DNA from: Clostridium swellfunianum
Lineage (GTDB): Bacteria > Bacillota > Clostridia > Clostridiales > Clostridiaceae
Direction: 5' to 3'
Assembly (NCBI RefSeq): GCF_023656515.1
Contig: NZ_JAMOFV010000006.1
Location: 4,481,735-4,545,734, forward strand
DNA length: 64,000 nt
Part shown: one piece after another, positions 9,138-19,134 of the stretch
Layout of the letters: every line of letters starts with the position of its first letter
How positions within the stretch are numbered: the stretch's first letter is position 1
The notes under the pieces: generated by a model
Databases searched by the model: none
The model's input: only the letters and a program-made list of their open reading frames with translations
Told to the model about the DNA's origin: nothing
Translations under genes and position numbers: made by a program

Positions 9138-10325
9138 TTATATACTTCTGCTAAATACAATCTTTCCACCAATTATGGTAGCGTCAATATTTATATTGTC
9201 ATCAAAGATTACTATATCAGCATTCAATCCTTTAACTATTCTTCCTCTCTCGTTCTCCACTCCAATTATTTTTGCAGGAGTAGAAGTCATCATTTTAACA
9301 ACATCAATAAGCGATACCTGAGCTTCATTTACCATTGTTCTTATGAGTCTATCCGCAGTAGCCACGCTTCCTGCAAAAGCAGTCCTATCCATAAGCTTAG
9401 CTATCCCATCTTCTACAATTACCTTCTGACCATTATTAATACTGCCTAGAATACTCTCTCCCTCCGGCATTCCAGCAGCTCTCATAGCATCAGTTACTAG
9501 AGCAATTTTATCTGCTCCTTTTATTTTATATATTAGCTTTAGTAGTGATTTAGGCAAGTGTATACCATCCGCAATTGCTTCCACAGTCATTTCATCTATT
9601 AGATAAGCAGCCTCAATAACTCCAGCATATCTAAATGCATTAATTCTTCTTACTGAAGACATTGCAGAGTAAAGGTGAGTAACATGAGAAAAGCCATTTT
9701 CAAAAGCTTTTTCAACTTCTTCATCTACAGCATCTGTGTGAGCTATAGATGGAAGTATGCCTCTCTGCTTTAGATATCTTCCAAACTCGAGAGCTCCTTC
9801 AAGTTCAGGTGCTGCACTCCATCTTATTATATCGCCTGTTAAGTTTAATATTTCCTCATACTCTCTTTTATCAGGATTCTTTATATACTTAGGATCTTGT
9901 GCTCCCTTTTGAGACATTGCAAAATAAGGGCCCTCAAGGTGCAAACCTAAAAGCTCAGAACCTTTTTTATTTTTCAGCTTAGCCTCTTTAAAGATTAAAA
10001 ATGTATTTCTCAGTTCTTCAAATGTACTTGTAAGAGTTGTAGGTACCATGGAAGTTGTTCCATACTCTGCATGCTTTTCTGCAGCACCAAGATAAGCTTC
10101 TAGGGTGCCATCCATAAAATCATGTCCTCCCCCTCCATGTACATGAATATCTATAAAGCCTGGAGCTATATACTTTCCTCCAGCATCTATCAACTTATAA
10201 TCCTCTGTTTTTATATTTTTATCAGAAACTTCAATAATTTTTTTACCTTCTATTAGTATGCAGCCATCTTCTATAACTCTATATGGAGTAATTATTTTAC
10301 CATTAAAAATCTTTACTTTATCCAT
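9138..10325 (-). CDS. nagA: N-acetylglucosamine-6-phosphate deacetylase
   Basis: 395 residues, the normal family length. It hydrolyses GlcNAc-6-P to glucosamine-6-P and acetate in the cytoplasm. Amidohydrolase-superfamily residues are present: H61/H63 (DIHVH), E131 (HLEGPY), H196 (IAHTDA), H217 (HVTHLYSAM) and catalytic D279 (VTDAMRAAGM). AAAGGAG lies 8-9 bp before the ATG. It follows nagB by 20 bp in the same operon, giving the standard NagA-NagB route to fructose-6-P. Confidence 0.95.
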   Translation of the reverse strand: MDKVKIFNGKIITPYRVIEDGCILIEGKKIIEVSDKNIKTEDYKLIDAGGKYIAPGFIDIHVHGGGGHDFMDGTLEAYLGAAEKHAEYGTTSMVPTTLTSTFEELRNTFLIFKEAKLKNKKGSELLGLHLEGPYFAMSQKGAQDPKYIKNPDKREYEEILNLTGDIIRWSAAPELEGALEFGRYLKQRGILPSIAHTDAVDEEVEKAFENGFSHVTHLYSAMSSVRRINAFRYAGVIEAAYLIDEMTVEAIADGIHLPKSLLKLIYKIKGADKIALVTDAMRAAGMPEGESILGSINNGQKVIVEDGIAKLMDRTAFAGSVATADRLIRTMVNEAQVSLIDVVKMMTSTPAKIIGVENERGRIVKGLNADIVIFDDNINIDATIIGGKIVFSRSI

Positions 10326-10345
10326 TTCAGAAGCTCCTTTATATA

Positions 10346-11116
10346 TTAAATTAATAAGCTCGCACTATCAGTATCGGCATATAAAACGGCTTTATCATGT
10401 CTTCTCAATATTGACGCTGGACACGCCTCGGTTATATCTCCATTTATAGTGTTATATACTGCTTCAGCTTTTGTCTTAGCAGGAACTATGCAGAATATAT
10501 GCTTTCCTGAAAACAATGCAGGTATAGTAAGTGTTAGAGCATGAGTTGGTACAGCTTCCATTGAAGTAAAACATCCATCGTTAACCTGCTGCTTTCTGCA
10601 TTTTTCATCAAGTTCAACTGCCTTAACAATTTCTTTGTCATTAAATAACGCTACGTGGGGATCATTAAAGGCTATGTGCCCATTCTCACCTATACCCATG
10701 AATACAATATCTATATCATTACAAGAAATAAGTTTTGAGTATCTTTTACATTCCATTTGTACATCTTCATCATTTCCATTGATATAATTTATGCTTTTAA
10801 ATTTTACCTTATCAAAAATTTTAGCTTTTAGAAAATTCCCGAAACTTTGTGGTGCTGAAGGCTCCAGGCCAATATACTCATCCATGTGGAAGGCATTTAT
10901 GCAGTTCCAATCTATGCCCTTCATATCTATTAATGCTTCGAGGAAATCATTTTGAGAAGGTGCTGCCGCAAAAACTATATTTATCTCATTTTTTCTATTA
11001 AGTAGTCTTTTAATTAAATCAGCTGCCTCAATAGCTGCTGAAGCTCCCATAGAGATCCTATTATCAAAAACTTTTACCTTTAACTTATCCCTTTGAAATT
11101 CTTTTATAATACTCAT
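10346..11116 (-). CDS. nagB: Glucosamine-6-phosphate deaminase
   Basis: 256 residues from the ATG at 11116, which has AGGAG 8 bp upstream; a longer frame from 11152 would overlap the preceding gene and lacks a site. It converts glucosamine-6-P to fructose-6-P and ammonia. Motifs: FHMDEYIGL (catalytic Asp ~79) and GIGENGHIAFNDP, where H147 is the ring-opening His; the Asn before it and Asp for the usual Glu in NEP are variations seen or tolerated in the wider family. It is 11 bp after the TIM-barrel gene. Confidence 0.92.
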   Translation of the reverse strand: MSIIKEFQRDKLKVKVFDNRISMGASAAIEAADLIKRLLNRKNEINIVFAAAPSQNDFLEALIDMKGIDWNCINAFHMDEYIGLEPSAPQSFGNFLKAKIFDKVKFKSINYINGNDEDVQMECKRYSKLISCNDIDIVFMGIGENGHIAFNDPHVALFNDKEIVKAVELDEKCRKQQVNDGCFTSMEAVPTHALTLTIPALFSGKHIFCIVPAKTKAEAVYNTINGDITEACPASILRRHDKAVLYADTDSASLLI

Positions 11117-11127
11117 ACTAATTACTC

Positions 11128-11898
11128 CTATTCTTTGAGTTTTTCTATCCATTTTACTGAATCTAATATTAGCCTTGATGGATTAGCACAAAAATATTCA
11201 AATGACATATAGCACTCGTTCTTCATCGCCTCTCGAATAATATAGGTAAAATCAACATCCCCTTTATCTAGTGCTGTTGGGATCTTATTCTTCCAAATAT
11301 AATTCTTTAAATGGTAATGAATAATATTATCCTTAAGTTTCCAGTATTCTTTCATCATATCCTTTGAATCTATATGAAAATTAAAACCATCGAATATCAC
11401 TTTTAAATTAGAACTGTTAACTTTCTCTAAAACATATAGTATACTTTCTGATGTATCCGAAGGCTGCTCATTATGTGTTTCTATTGCAAAGCAAATATCG
11501 CTATCTTTAACTTTACTAGTTATATATTTTAGAGCTTCTATACAACGTTCCCATTCCCAACTATTTATGCTCCTTGATGGCTTTCTGCCTAAAAATGTTC
11601 TTATAATCTTGCAGTCTAGAGCTTTCGCATATTCAACAATAATTTCAGCTTCTACTATACTTTCTTTTATTTTATTTTCCTCTGAAAAATCAAAATAGGG
11701 TGCTATTGCTGAACAAAAAATTCGTTGCTTATCTAGGTATCTTTTTAACTCACTAGTAGTACAGCGATTTCTCTTTATAAACTCATCGATATGACCATTC
11801 CAAATTTCTATTGCATTTATATTTAGCTGCTTTGCTAAAGCAATTACCTCTTCAAGGGTTCTTTCCTTTGCAAAGGTCGTACATATACTTAGTTCCAT
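11128..11898 (-). CDS. Sugar phosphate isomerase/epimerase, xylose isomerase-like TIM barrel
   Basis: 256 residues forming one AP-endonuclease-2-type TIM barrel. Candidate metal or catalytic residues lie at the usual strand ends: ETHNEQ (~139), FDGFNFHID (~170), HYHLKN (~196) and FEYFCANPS (~238). The substrate is not predictable. The site GAGGAT is inside the end of the Gfo/Idh gene, and the two genes are 3 bp apart. Its place between an oxidoreductase and NagB suggests remodelling of a non-standard sugar released from the imported oligosaccharide. Confidence 0.75.
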   Translation of the reverse strand: MELSICTTFAKERTLEEVIALAKQLNINAIEIWNGHIDEFIKRNRCTTSELKRYLDKQRIFCSAIAPYFDFSEENKIKESIVEAEIIVEYAKALDCKIIRTFLGRKPSRSINSWEWERCIEALKYITSKVKDSDICFAIETHNEQPSDTSESILYVLEKVNSSNLKVIFDGFNFHIDSKDMMKEYWKLKDNIIHYHLKNYIWKNKIPTALDKGDVDFTYIIREAMKNECYMSFEYFCANPSRLILDSVKWIEKLKE

Positions 11899-11901
11899 AG
11901 T

Positions 11902-12855
11902 CTATCCTCTACTAGATCCATAAAAAGTCTCAATTAACTTAATGATATTTAATCCATATTCTCCTGATATTTCTGGCTTAGTTCCATGCTTTATAGCATT
12001 TAAAAAATCTAGAAGCTGGTTTTCAAATACTTTTTCCTTCTCTTCAAGTATTACTTCCTCAAAGCCCTTTCCTTTATCTACCCATAGGCCTTTTCCTGTA
12101 CAGAGTTTTATGACTCCATTTGTGCAGCAAAATTCTGTTATATTTTTACTATCTCCTTTATAACCATGTTGGCTGAGTACTGCAGTAACTCCATTCTCAA
12201 GCTCTATAAATGCCTGCGCATTACCCTCAACATTATAAATCTCATTAAAGAAACCTATCTTACCTTCTACATTTTTAACATTACTATCTGTAATCCAAAT
12301 GATTTTATCTAAAGAATGAGCACCATAATTCATAAATATTCCTCCTCCAGACATGGTGGGATTAAGAAACCATTTAGGCCTATCTTCTGAAAAGTAATCA
12401 TTGTTTCTTACATCTACTATCATGATTAGTTCACCAAGTTCCTTTGAAGCTATAATTTCCTTAGCCTTTATATTCTCAGGAAAATATCTCTGTACATGCG
12501 CTACCATAAGCTTGACTCCGTTAGTGTTAGCAGCTTCAATCATTTCTTCACATTCTTTAGATGATATAGCCATAGGCTTTTCTATAAGTACATTAAGTCC
12601 CTTATTGCAGCAATCTACAGTTGCAGATTTATGCAGATTATGAGGAAGTGTTATAATCACAGCCTGCAAGTCCTCATTATCTATCATTTGCTTATAATCA
12701 GAATAAGCTTTTATCCCAAAGCTATCTGTAAATGCAGCTGCCCTTTCATATACTATGTCTGCTATACACGTCACCCTGGCCCAATCAATATTCTCACATG
12801 CTTGCACATGAGACCTGCTTATTATTCCTGCTCCAATAATACCTATATTAATCAT
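11902..12855 (-). CDS. Gfo/Idh/MocA family NAD(P)-dependent oxidoreductase
   Basis: 317 residues. The N-terminal Rossmann fold has GIIGAGIISRSH (~5-16), the dinucleotide-binding loop. EKPMA (~92-96) carries the lysine that acts in catalysis in this family, and a C-terminal alpha/beta domain has the GAHSLDKIIWI helix with its His. These enzymes oxidise or reduce sugars or cyclitols. Here it probably interconverts an unusual sugar in the amino-sugar operon. GAGGAG precedes the ATG by 7 bp. The substrate is unknown. Confidence 0.85.
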   Translation of the reverse strand: MINIGIIGAGIISRSHVQACENIDWARVTCIADIVYERAAAFTDSFGIKAYSDYKQMIDNEDLQAVIITLPHNLHKSATVDCCNKGLNVLIEKPMAISSKECEEMIEAANTNGVKLMVAHVQRYFPENIKAKEIIASKELGELIMIVDVRNNDYFSEDRPKWFLNPTMSGGGIFMNYGAHSLDKIIWITDSNVKNVEGKIGFFNEIYNVEGNAQAFIELENGVTAVLSQHGYKGDSKNITEFCCTNGVIKLCTGKGLWVDKGKGFEEVILEEKEKVFENQLLDFLNAIKHGTKPEISGEYGLNIIKLIETFYGSSRG

Positions 12856-12884
12856 TCTTTACTCCTCATTGTTTAAAATAGAGT

Positions 12885-12914
12885 ATAGTCAGTCCTGAAC
12901 TTAGAACTGACTAT
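12885..12914 (-). repeat. Intergenic hairpin between secreted GH18-like gene and Gfo/Idh gene
   Basis: ATAGTCAGT (12885-12893) pairs with ACTGACTAT (12906-12914). On the minus strand the following sequence is only moderately T-rich (ACTCTATTTT), so this could be a leaky terminator or a processing hairpin that lowers expression of the downstream sugar-metabolism genes. Confidence 0.5.
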
Positions 12915-12948
12915 ATACTATTTAGCAAGCAATTAATCTTTTAATATT

Positions 12949-15900
12949 CTAATTATTATTTTCCTTCTGTTTACTATCATCGCTACCCTTACTTTTATCA
13001 TTACCAGCAGCATTATTATTTCTATGCACATTTACAATGTACTGCTTTTTAGTCATACCATCTTGTGCAGTAACTAAAATTTTTATAATGTTATCACCCT
13101 TTTTGAGCTTTATTTCCTGACTAGGTGCATCAACAATGGCAGAGTTATGTGAAGCAAGTGAACTAACATTAATCTTATTAACATTATTTTCTACTATTAC
13201 TCTATAATTTTGAATTTCATCACTAAAATCCATATTGAATTTTCCATTGTTAATAGAAATACTTTTTAGATTAGCATTAGTTGAATGCAAATAAGCTGTG
13301 TGTGGAGTATCATAAGCCTGAGCCCAATAATAACCTTCAGCTAAAACTCTGCGTGGAACAAACCCAACTTGCCAACCTTCTATATTACCTTTTTTAGTAA
13401 TCGTTTCGTTAACTATATTTGGCGTTCCATCATCTGAAACATCGAAATGTCTATATGCACCATCAGCGTTTGTAAAATTACCATATATAGATGCAGCTAT
13501 ACCTTTTTTCGTACTTAAATCCGAAACTTTTAGAATTACTTGAGCCTTCCCTCCTGTGTATGGTTTTAGTTCCATACTGCTTATAATCATTGGCTTAAGA
13601 TTTGTATTCCCAGTAGTTGCACTAACCTCTTCTGAAACCTCTCCGGTGTTTCCATAGGAATCTACAGCAGCTACTTTATAGTAGTACTTTGTATTTGGAA
13701 GGAGCCCTAAGTCTCGATAACTTAGTCCTCTTGAAGTACCTGCTAAATTTGACGAGTTCGGTGTAAAGTTGCTAGTGGTACTTCTGTATATTTTGTAATA
13801 TTCTACTTCATAGTTGTCATAAGCTCTGCCATAGCTTAAATCTATTGTTTGATAATCTATAGCTGTTGCCTTAAGAGTTGAACTTATTTTTGTTGGAAAT
13901 TCCAAATCTTCAGGCAAACTTAACTTTACTCCATCTGTCTTCCAAGTTGAAGGCAAATAACGAATTGAATCGTAATGATGCATTGCTATTCCTCCAAAGG
14001 AAACATCATCTCTGAAAGCCTCATAGACTAATTTTAATTGTTCCTCCATATATGTTCTTCCTTCTTCACGGAAAGTAATTGTTTCTGGGTCCCCACTACT
14101 TGATATGTCTAAAGTTTCTACTCCTATTACAACTGAATTTGTTTTTCCTATTTTATTAGCATAGTTAATCTCATTTTCAGCTTGTGGTATTATACCTGCA
14201 CCAGATACACCTCTAGATCCAGCGGAATCTCTATAGTCCATAATAGATATATAATCTGTTATATCCTGCACATGCTCAGATAGTGGCTTTGTAATACCCT
14301 TCCACGGAACCGATATGCAGCTTGCAGAGGTATCAAACCATTTTGCTATGGCCGGACCGAAAGGAAGATTAATCCCTGCAGCATCTCGTCTCTGTATCAT
14401 TTTTTCAAGCATATCGAGATATTGTATTTGGAGTGATGGCGATGACGGCGTAAAATCTGGAAGCGTATATGGCTCCACATCGACATTTACTCCATCAAAT
14501 CTTTCATTTTCTCTTGAGCTTATATTATAATTAATTATTTTTTCTATGGATCTAACTGCATTTTGGTGATATCTTTCATAGGCTCCCATTTGAGCAATAC
14601 CTGTATCTGATTCAATTAATGCATAAATCTTATAGCCATTTCCATGTGCCCAAGCTACAAAATCACGAACTATTTCTGGATTGTCAATTACTGCATTTTC
14701 GCCTTTATAGGTTTCAAGTCCGAAATATAGTGTTGTTATTGGATTCGAATTAAAGGTGCTTGTATCCTTTCCCAGTACATCTAACAACTTTCTTGAACCT
14801 TCATTGTAAAGCATATTATAGGATGCAGATTCCCATATCCACATTGCACGATCTTGCTTTTCCAGCTTGATTTCTTCATTGCTTCCAGTTCCTACTTTGG
14901 AATATACTGTAGTTATCTTACTAATTCGTCCATTAGAATCAGTTGCCTTGGCTTCTATACTACAAGTTTTGTTGCCAATTCCTTCAGTATTCCAATTATA
15001 AATATAATCCTTACCATTTAGAATTGCATTCTTCCATTCTCCTCCATTTATTCTCACTTGAACTGAGGTTAATGGATTTTTAGCTGCAACTGAAATTTTT
15101 ATAGGAACCTCCCCTTCTACCTTAATTCCGTCAGCAGGGTTCTTTATAGTGACAACTGGTATATTTGCTTTAGCATTATCCACGTTAATATAAACAAGTG
15201 GTGCTGCTAACCCATAACGAGTAACAGAATCATTTCCTCTAACAAACAATTCTATTTTTCCATCATATCTTGTAGTATCTAAATCATAATACCAATTACC
15301 TGATTCACCTGAAGTTGGCTGCATTCTAGCATCATAGATATCTTGTCCATTTATATTCAGCTTAACCCCATAGGTATTGTAATAAGAGCCTGATATTCTC
15401 ACTTTTCCTACTCCAACATTATCACCCGTTGAATGAGAATTTATAGTTATTCCGTTTCCAATAATGTTTAAGGTATATTCCTTTGTTGTTTTATCTTGCG
15501 CTGTTACTAATATTTTAACAATATTATCTCCAGGCTTAATGTTGACAGGCTCAGAGGGTGCGCCACTAGCTACAATATTTCCATTTACTTGAATAGCGGC
15601 TTTAGTATCCTCCGAAGCAGGAATAATTGCTAACTTTGTACCTGTTAATCCTAAAACTGAAACCATAGCACTGTAGTTAGTCTGTTCTTTATTAAATGCA
15701 GGCGAAAGACTGATGCTATTAGCCCCTTCTTTAATTGATAATGCTGCTAAGTTGGCATTATTAGAATTTTGCACTTCCTTTGGCAGTATAGTTAAATATG
15801 GTTTATTGCTCGCATCTTCTCTACTTGCTATTTTAACAAGTATTTGCTTCATTTCTAATCCGATAAACCTCAAAGAAAAAGTCTTATCCTGAAGTAAAGT

Positions 15901-16419
15901 ATTTATTTCACTTGTTACATCGATGCTATACCAACCAGCAGAAGATATTTTTACTGTGCCTAAATCTCCAGATGAATGTTTTCTATTGTTCCAAGTAATA
16001 GTACTTTCTTTCCAATCCTTTGAAACTTTTTCTACCTTAAGAACAACCTCAGAAGCAGGCGCTTCTTTAACATAGAAATTCAGCTTTGCTGAAGCTGCTT
16101 CCACTCCTGTATAGCTTGAAAAATCAACTTTCATATAGGTCATCCTGTCTCCTGCTCCATTTGCATTAGGAGTATCAATTACCTGAAGCGTCTGTTCGCT
16201 TCCAAAATTTTTTGATTGATAATCCGTTATATCGCCAGTATTTAGAAAGTTCTGATGAACAAAAGTATCTTCAGTAACTGCATACATGTTTTCCTGTATG
16301 TTGCTATTAGTATTTTCCTGTTCAGCATAAGCAGTTGAATTTGGTAAAACAATAGTAGAAACTATCACAGCTGCTGCCGCAAGCAAGCTTATAGCTCGTT
16401 GATTTATTTTTCCTCTCAT
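12949..16419 (-). CDS. Secreted multidomain protein with CBM96/DNRLRE, cadherin-like, GH18-like TIM barrel and FN3 modules
   Basis: 1156 residues. Signal peptide 1-32 (AYA-E cleavage), DNRLRE/CBM96-type domain ~45-212, cadherin-like beta-sandwich ~222-320, Ig-like regions ~325-510, an alpha/beta region ~523-830 starting DRAMWIW, FN3 ~845-935, a further beta domain, a second cadherin-like sandwich ~1048-1133 and a Lys/Asp/Asn-rich tail. The central part has DGVNVDVE (642-649), close to the GH18 DxxDxDxE motif with E649 at the acid position and Asn for the second Asp, plus SIMDYRDSA, like the GH18 M-x-Y-D strand. This suggests a glycan hydrolase outside the cell that feeds the ABC importer encoded upstream. 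There is no LPxTG anchor. The GH18 link is inference from short motifs. Confidence 0.72.
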   Translation of the reverse strand: MRGKINQRAISLLAAAAVIVSTIVLPNSTAYAEQENTNSNIQENMYAVTEDTFVHQNFLNTGDITDYQSKNFGSEQTLQVIDTPNANGAGDRMTYMKVDFSSYTGVEAASAKLNFYVKEAPASEVVLKVEKVSKDWKESTITWNNRKHSSGDLGTVKISSAGWYSIDVTSEINTLLQDKTFSLRFIGLEMKQILVKIASREDASNKPYLTILPKEVQNSNNANLAALSIKEGANSISLSPAFNKEQTNYSAMVSVLGLTGTKLAIIPASEDTKAAIQVNGNIVASGAPSEPVNIKPGDNIVKILVTAQDKTTKEYTLNIIGNGITINSHSTGDNVGVGKVRISGSYYNTYGVKLNINGQDIYDARMQPTSGESGNWYYDLDTTRYDGKIELFVRGNDSVTRYGLAAPLVYINVDNAKANIPVVTIKNPADGIKVEGEVPIKISVAAKNPLTSVQVRINGGEWKNAILNGKDYIYNWNTEGIGNKTCSIEAKATDSNGRISKITTVYSKVGTGSNEEIKLEKQDRAMWIWESASYNMLYNEGSRKLLDVLGKDTSTFNSNPITTLYFGLETYKGENAVIDNPEIVRDFVAWAHGNGYKIYALIESDTGIAQMGAYERYHQNAVRSIEKIINYNISSRENERFDGVNVDVEPYTLPDFTPSSPSLQIQYLDMLEKMIQRRDAAGINLPFGPAIAKWFDTSASCISVPWKGITKPLSEHVQDITDYISIMDYRDSAGSRGVSGAGIIPQAENEINYANKIGKTNSVVIGVETLDISSSGDPETITFREEGRTYMEEQLKLVYEAFRDDVSFGGIAMHHYDSIRYLPSTWKTDGVKLSLPEDLEFPTKISSTLKATAIDYQTIDLSYGRAYDNYEVEYYKIYRSTTSNFTPNSSNLAGTSRGLSYRDLGLLPNTKYYYKVAAVDSYGNTGEVSEEVSATTGNTNLKPMIISSMELKPYTGGKAQVILKVSDLSTKKGIAASIYGNFTNADGAYRHFDVSDDGTPNIVNETITKKGNIEGWQVGFVPRRVLAEGYYWAQAYDTPHTAYLHSTNANLKSISINNGKFNMDFSDEIQNYRVIVENNVNKINVSSLASHNSAIVDAPSQEIKLKKGDNIIKILVTAQDGMTKKQYIVNVHRNNNAAGNDKSKGSDDSKQKENNN

Positions 16420-16432
16420 ATTTTATTCCCCT

Positions 16433-18232
16433 TTACCCATTTAAAATATGTTCATATATTAACTCATCTAATCCAAACCGTGAATTCATAAATTCTTCCA
16501 CATCTTCTTCAACATAATTTTTGCTTAGTAATTCCTTGATTATTGGCTTAATGTATTCCCTCATGTTTACTACTTCTCTAATTCTTTTTTCAACTAACTT
16601 CTTTTCTTCTTCAGTTACATCTGATAAAGACTTATATATTTCTCTATTTATTGCCAAGCTCTTTATTCTATAAGCACTTACCAAAGACATTGTCTTATAA
16701 ACTTCTGCAAGATAATTATTTGTCTTGCAAGCTTCTGACACCTTGCTAAAAAACTTAAAAGAAAGCTGATTGTTGTTGCTTAAGGCTCCAGCCTGAGGCT
16801 CTACTCCAAAATACTCTCTAATGAATCTATCATAAAATTCATCTTTTTCTGATTTAGTATTCCAATACTTTTCAGCTGAAAACACTACTGGATACCATGC
16901 AGTATCAAAGAATGGATGAGGTGGAGCAATAGTTCCTGTATAATTTGACCATAGTGTTGTAACAACTCCGTCTAACTCGAATTCCTCTGAAAGCTTACTC
17001 CAAGCCTGTATATTGCCAAGACGTTCATCCATGTATGGCATATCTAAATATAACGGATTTATGCCTTCGCTGCATTTTGCGGCAGATGCACCAATAACTT
17101 TAAATCCTGATTTTTTATATTTGCTTATAAGTTTACAGCCTAATTCATAGTTATGTTCAAAGTACAACCAACACATAAGCACAATGTCTTTATCCAGCAT
17201 TTGAAAATCTTCATCATCAAAACTTCTTAGCATATCATCCCATATAATCGGAACCTTGTTAGCATTTTTAACTAGTCCTGCCATTCTGTTTATGTGATCA
17301 ATGTAGAGTCTTTTAGCTCCATCCTTGCCATACTTCTCTTGGCAAGAACTACAGCTTAATAGATTCCAAGCTTCATCACAGCCTATATGAATAAAATTGC
17401 TTTCCTTATGTTTACTTATAATATCCGTACATAAATTTTCAATCATTTTGTATGCTTGTTCATTTGTTACGCATAATTCATCTATGCTGTTAAAGTGCTT
17501 AAACCCGACCCCATTAAATGAAAATGGCAATTCAGTGTAAATATCCTCTTTAACTTCTTTTAAGTTGTTATACTTTTCTAACTTTAGTATATATTCTAAA
17601 TGCCCAAGAGTTTGCTGAAGTGGTATTACCTCCAAGTATCTATTCTTTGCATAAGCTAAAAGCGTATTAAGCTGCTCTTCAGTCAAAGCATGCTTAGCTA
17701 TAATGTCTTTATAATCACTGTATGGAAATCTGTTTTCATATTCAATAACCAATGTGTTAAACTTATACTTTGCTATCTCATCTACAATTTCAAGCAATCT
17801 TTTAAACTTAGGCATACCATATCTCAATTCAAGATGAAAACCTCTCAAAGTATTATCTGGCCAGTCTATAATCTCAATCTCATTGTCACACATCTGCTCA
17901 CTTAACTGCATATAGGTCTGAAACCCATAGAATAATCCTTGCTCTGAAGGTGATGAAATAAATATTTTTTCAGAGCTTACAGAAAGATAATATGCTTCCT
18001 TCTTACTTTTATAAATTTCTTCTAAATCTTTATCTTTCTTATATTCACCTGTTCCAATTTCTATAAAGTAGCAACCACCTTCATTTAAATATCTAACTTC
18101 AGCATCAATCTTGCTGGTTATATAACTCACTAGGCTTTGTCCAGCATTTGTACATATTAGATTCTCATTGTATATTTTAGTTTTTAGTTTTTTACCCAAA
18201 TTTATTTCTTTAGGCTGCGGTATTATATTCAT
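16433..18232 (-). CDS. Cytoplasmic GH20 family beta-N-acetylhexosaminidase
   Basis: 599 residues, no signal peptide. N-terminal GH20b-like alpha/beta domain ~1-120, then a TIM barrel with RGFHLELRYGMPK (~130), LQQTLGHLEYIL (~206) and HIGCDEAWN, where D286-E287 are the catalytic pair. CSSCQEKYG follows directly. It differs clearly from the other GH20 at 7229-9112 and may have a different linkage or sugar preference. It lies between the second permease and the secreted GH18-like gene, consistent with cleavage of imported oligosaccharides. Confidence 0.85.
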   Translation of the reverse strand: MNIIPQPKEINLGKKLKTKIYNENLICTNAGQSLVSYITSKIDAEVRYLNEGGCYFIEIGTGEYKKDKDLEEIYKSKKEAYYLSVSSEKIFISSPSEQGLFYGFQTYMQLSEQMCDNEIEIIDWPDNTLRGFHLELRYGMPKFKRLLEIVDEIAKYKFNTLVIEYENRFPYSDYKDIIAKHALTEEQLNTLLAYAKNRYLEVIPLQQTLGHLEYILKLEKYNNLKEVKEDIYTELPFSFNGVGFKHFNSIDELCVTNEQAYKMIENLCTDIISKHKESNFIHIGCDEAWNLLSCSSCQEKYGKDGAKRLYIDHINRMAGLVKNANKVPIIWDDMLRSFDDEDFQMLDKDIVLMCWLYFEHNYELGCKLISKYKKSGFKVIGASAAKCSEGINPLYLDMPYMDERLGNIQAWSKLSEEFELDGVVTTLWSNYTGTIAPPHPFFDTAWYPVVFSAEKYWNTKSEKDEFYDRFIREYFGVEPQAGALSNNNQLSFKFFSKVSEACKTNNYLAEVYKTMSLVSAYRIKSLAINREIYKSLSDVTEEEKKLVEKRIREVVNMREYIKPIIKELLSKNYVEEDVEEFMNSRFGLDELIYEHILNG

Positions 18233-18250
18233 TTCTACTCTTCTCCTTCC

Positions 18251-19123
18251 TTATCCCTTTACAGATCCAACCATTACACCTTTAACAAAATACTTCTGCA
18301 AGAAAGGATATACTGCAACGATCGGTACTATTGACACTATGGCTGTTGCATATTTTAAAGATTCCTCAACTACTACACTATCGCCACCAACCGAAACTAC
18401 ATCATTATTAAAGTTGGAACCTGATAAAAGAATTTCTCTTAAAATAATTTGCAAAGGGTACTTTTCCTGAGTCTTTAAATACATTAATGGCCCTAAATAA
18501 GAATTCCAAAGAGAAACAGCATAGAATAAACCTATTGTTGCTAGTATTGCTTTTGAAACTGGCAGCACAAGATAAAAGAAAACTCCTAAATCGTTTAATC
18601 CATCTATTTTTCCTGACTCCTCTATTTCAGTGGGAAACTGGGAGAAAAAGGTCCTCATAACCATAAGATTCCAGGTGCTTACTGCACCAGGCAGTACAAT
18701 GGCCCATATAGTATCGTAAAGTCCTAAATTTTTAACTGTAAGATATGTTGGAATCATACCACCACCAAAAAACATAGTTATAACTATCATGATGTTGAAG
18801 GTCTTATTAAATATCATATATTTTTTGCTTAATGCAAAGGCTCCCGCACTAGTTATAACTAATGAAATTACCGTTCCTATTGCAACATAAATGATTGTAT
18901 TTTTATAGGCAGTGAAAATTCTACTATCTTGAAATACAAACTTATACATTTTCAAATTAAACCCTTTAGGAAAGAAACTTATCTCATTTTTCATTACATA
19001 TATATCTGAGGAAACAGATACTGAAAACATATATATAAAAGGATATAATGTTGCTGCTATAACTAACATTAAAAAAACTGTTCTAATTACTGTAAATACT
19101 GATATTTTATTGTTCTGAACCAT
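18251..19123 (-). CDS. Carbohydrate ABC transporter permease (LplC/YtcP type, MalG-like)
   Basis: 290 residues with six membrane helices. I chose the ATG at 19123 because AGGAGG sits 7 bp before it; a longer frame from 19141 overlaps the first permease gene and lacks a site. The EAA loop is ESGKIDGLNDLGVFFYLVLPVSK (~190-210), which contacts the ATPase. No ATPase gene lies in the operon, so a shared MsmX-type ATPase encoded elsewhere is probably used, as usual for this family. Confidence 0.9.
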   Translation of the reverse strand: MVQNNKISVFTVIRTVFLMLVIAATLYPFIYMFSVSVSSDIYVMKNEISFFPKGFNLKMYKFVFQDSRIFTAYKNTIIYVAIGTVISLVITSAGAFALSKKYMIFNKTFNIMIVITMFFGGGMIPTYLTVKNLGLYDTIWAIVLPGAVSTWNLMVMRTFFSQFPTEIEESGKIDGLNDLGVFFYLVLPVSKAILATIGLFYAVSLWNSYLGPLMYLKTQEKYPLQIILREILLSGSNFNNDVVSVGGDSVVVEESLKYATAIVSIVPIVAVYPFLQKYFVKGVMVGSVKG

Positions 19124-19134
19124 TTCGCTACCTC

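Noticed and set aside
9113-9172. N-terminal extension of the GH20 at 7229 (start at 9172)
   Set aside because: It would overlap nagA and lacks a ribosome site, while GGTGGAGG directly precedes the ATG at 9112.
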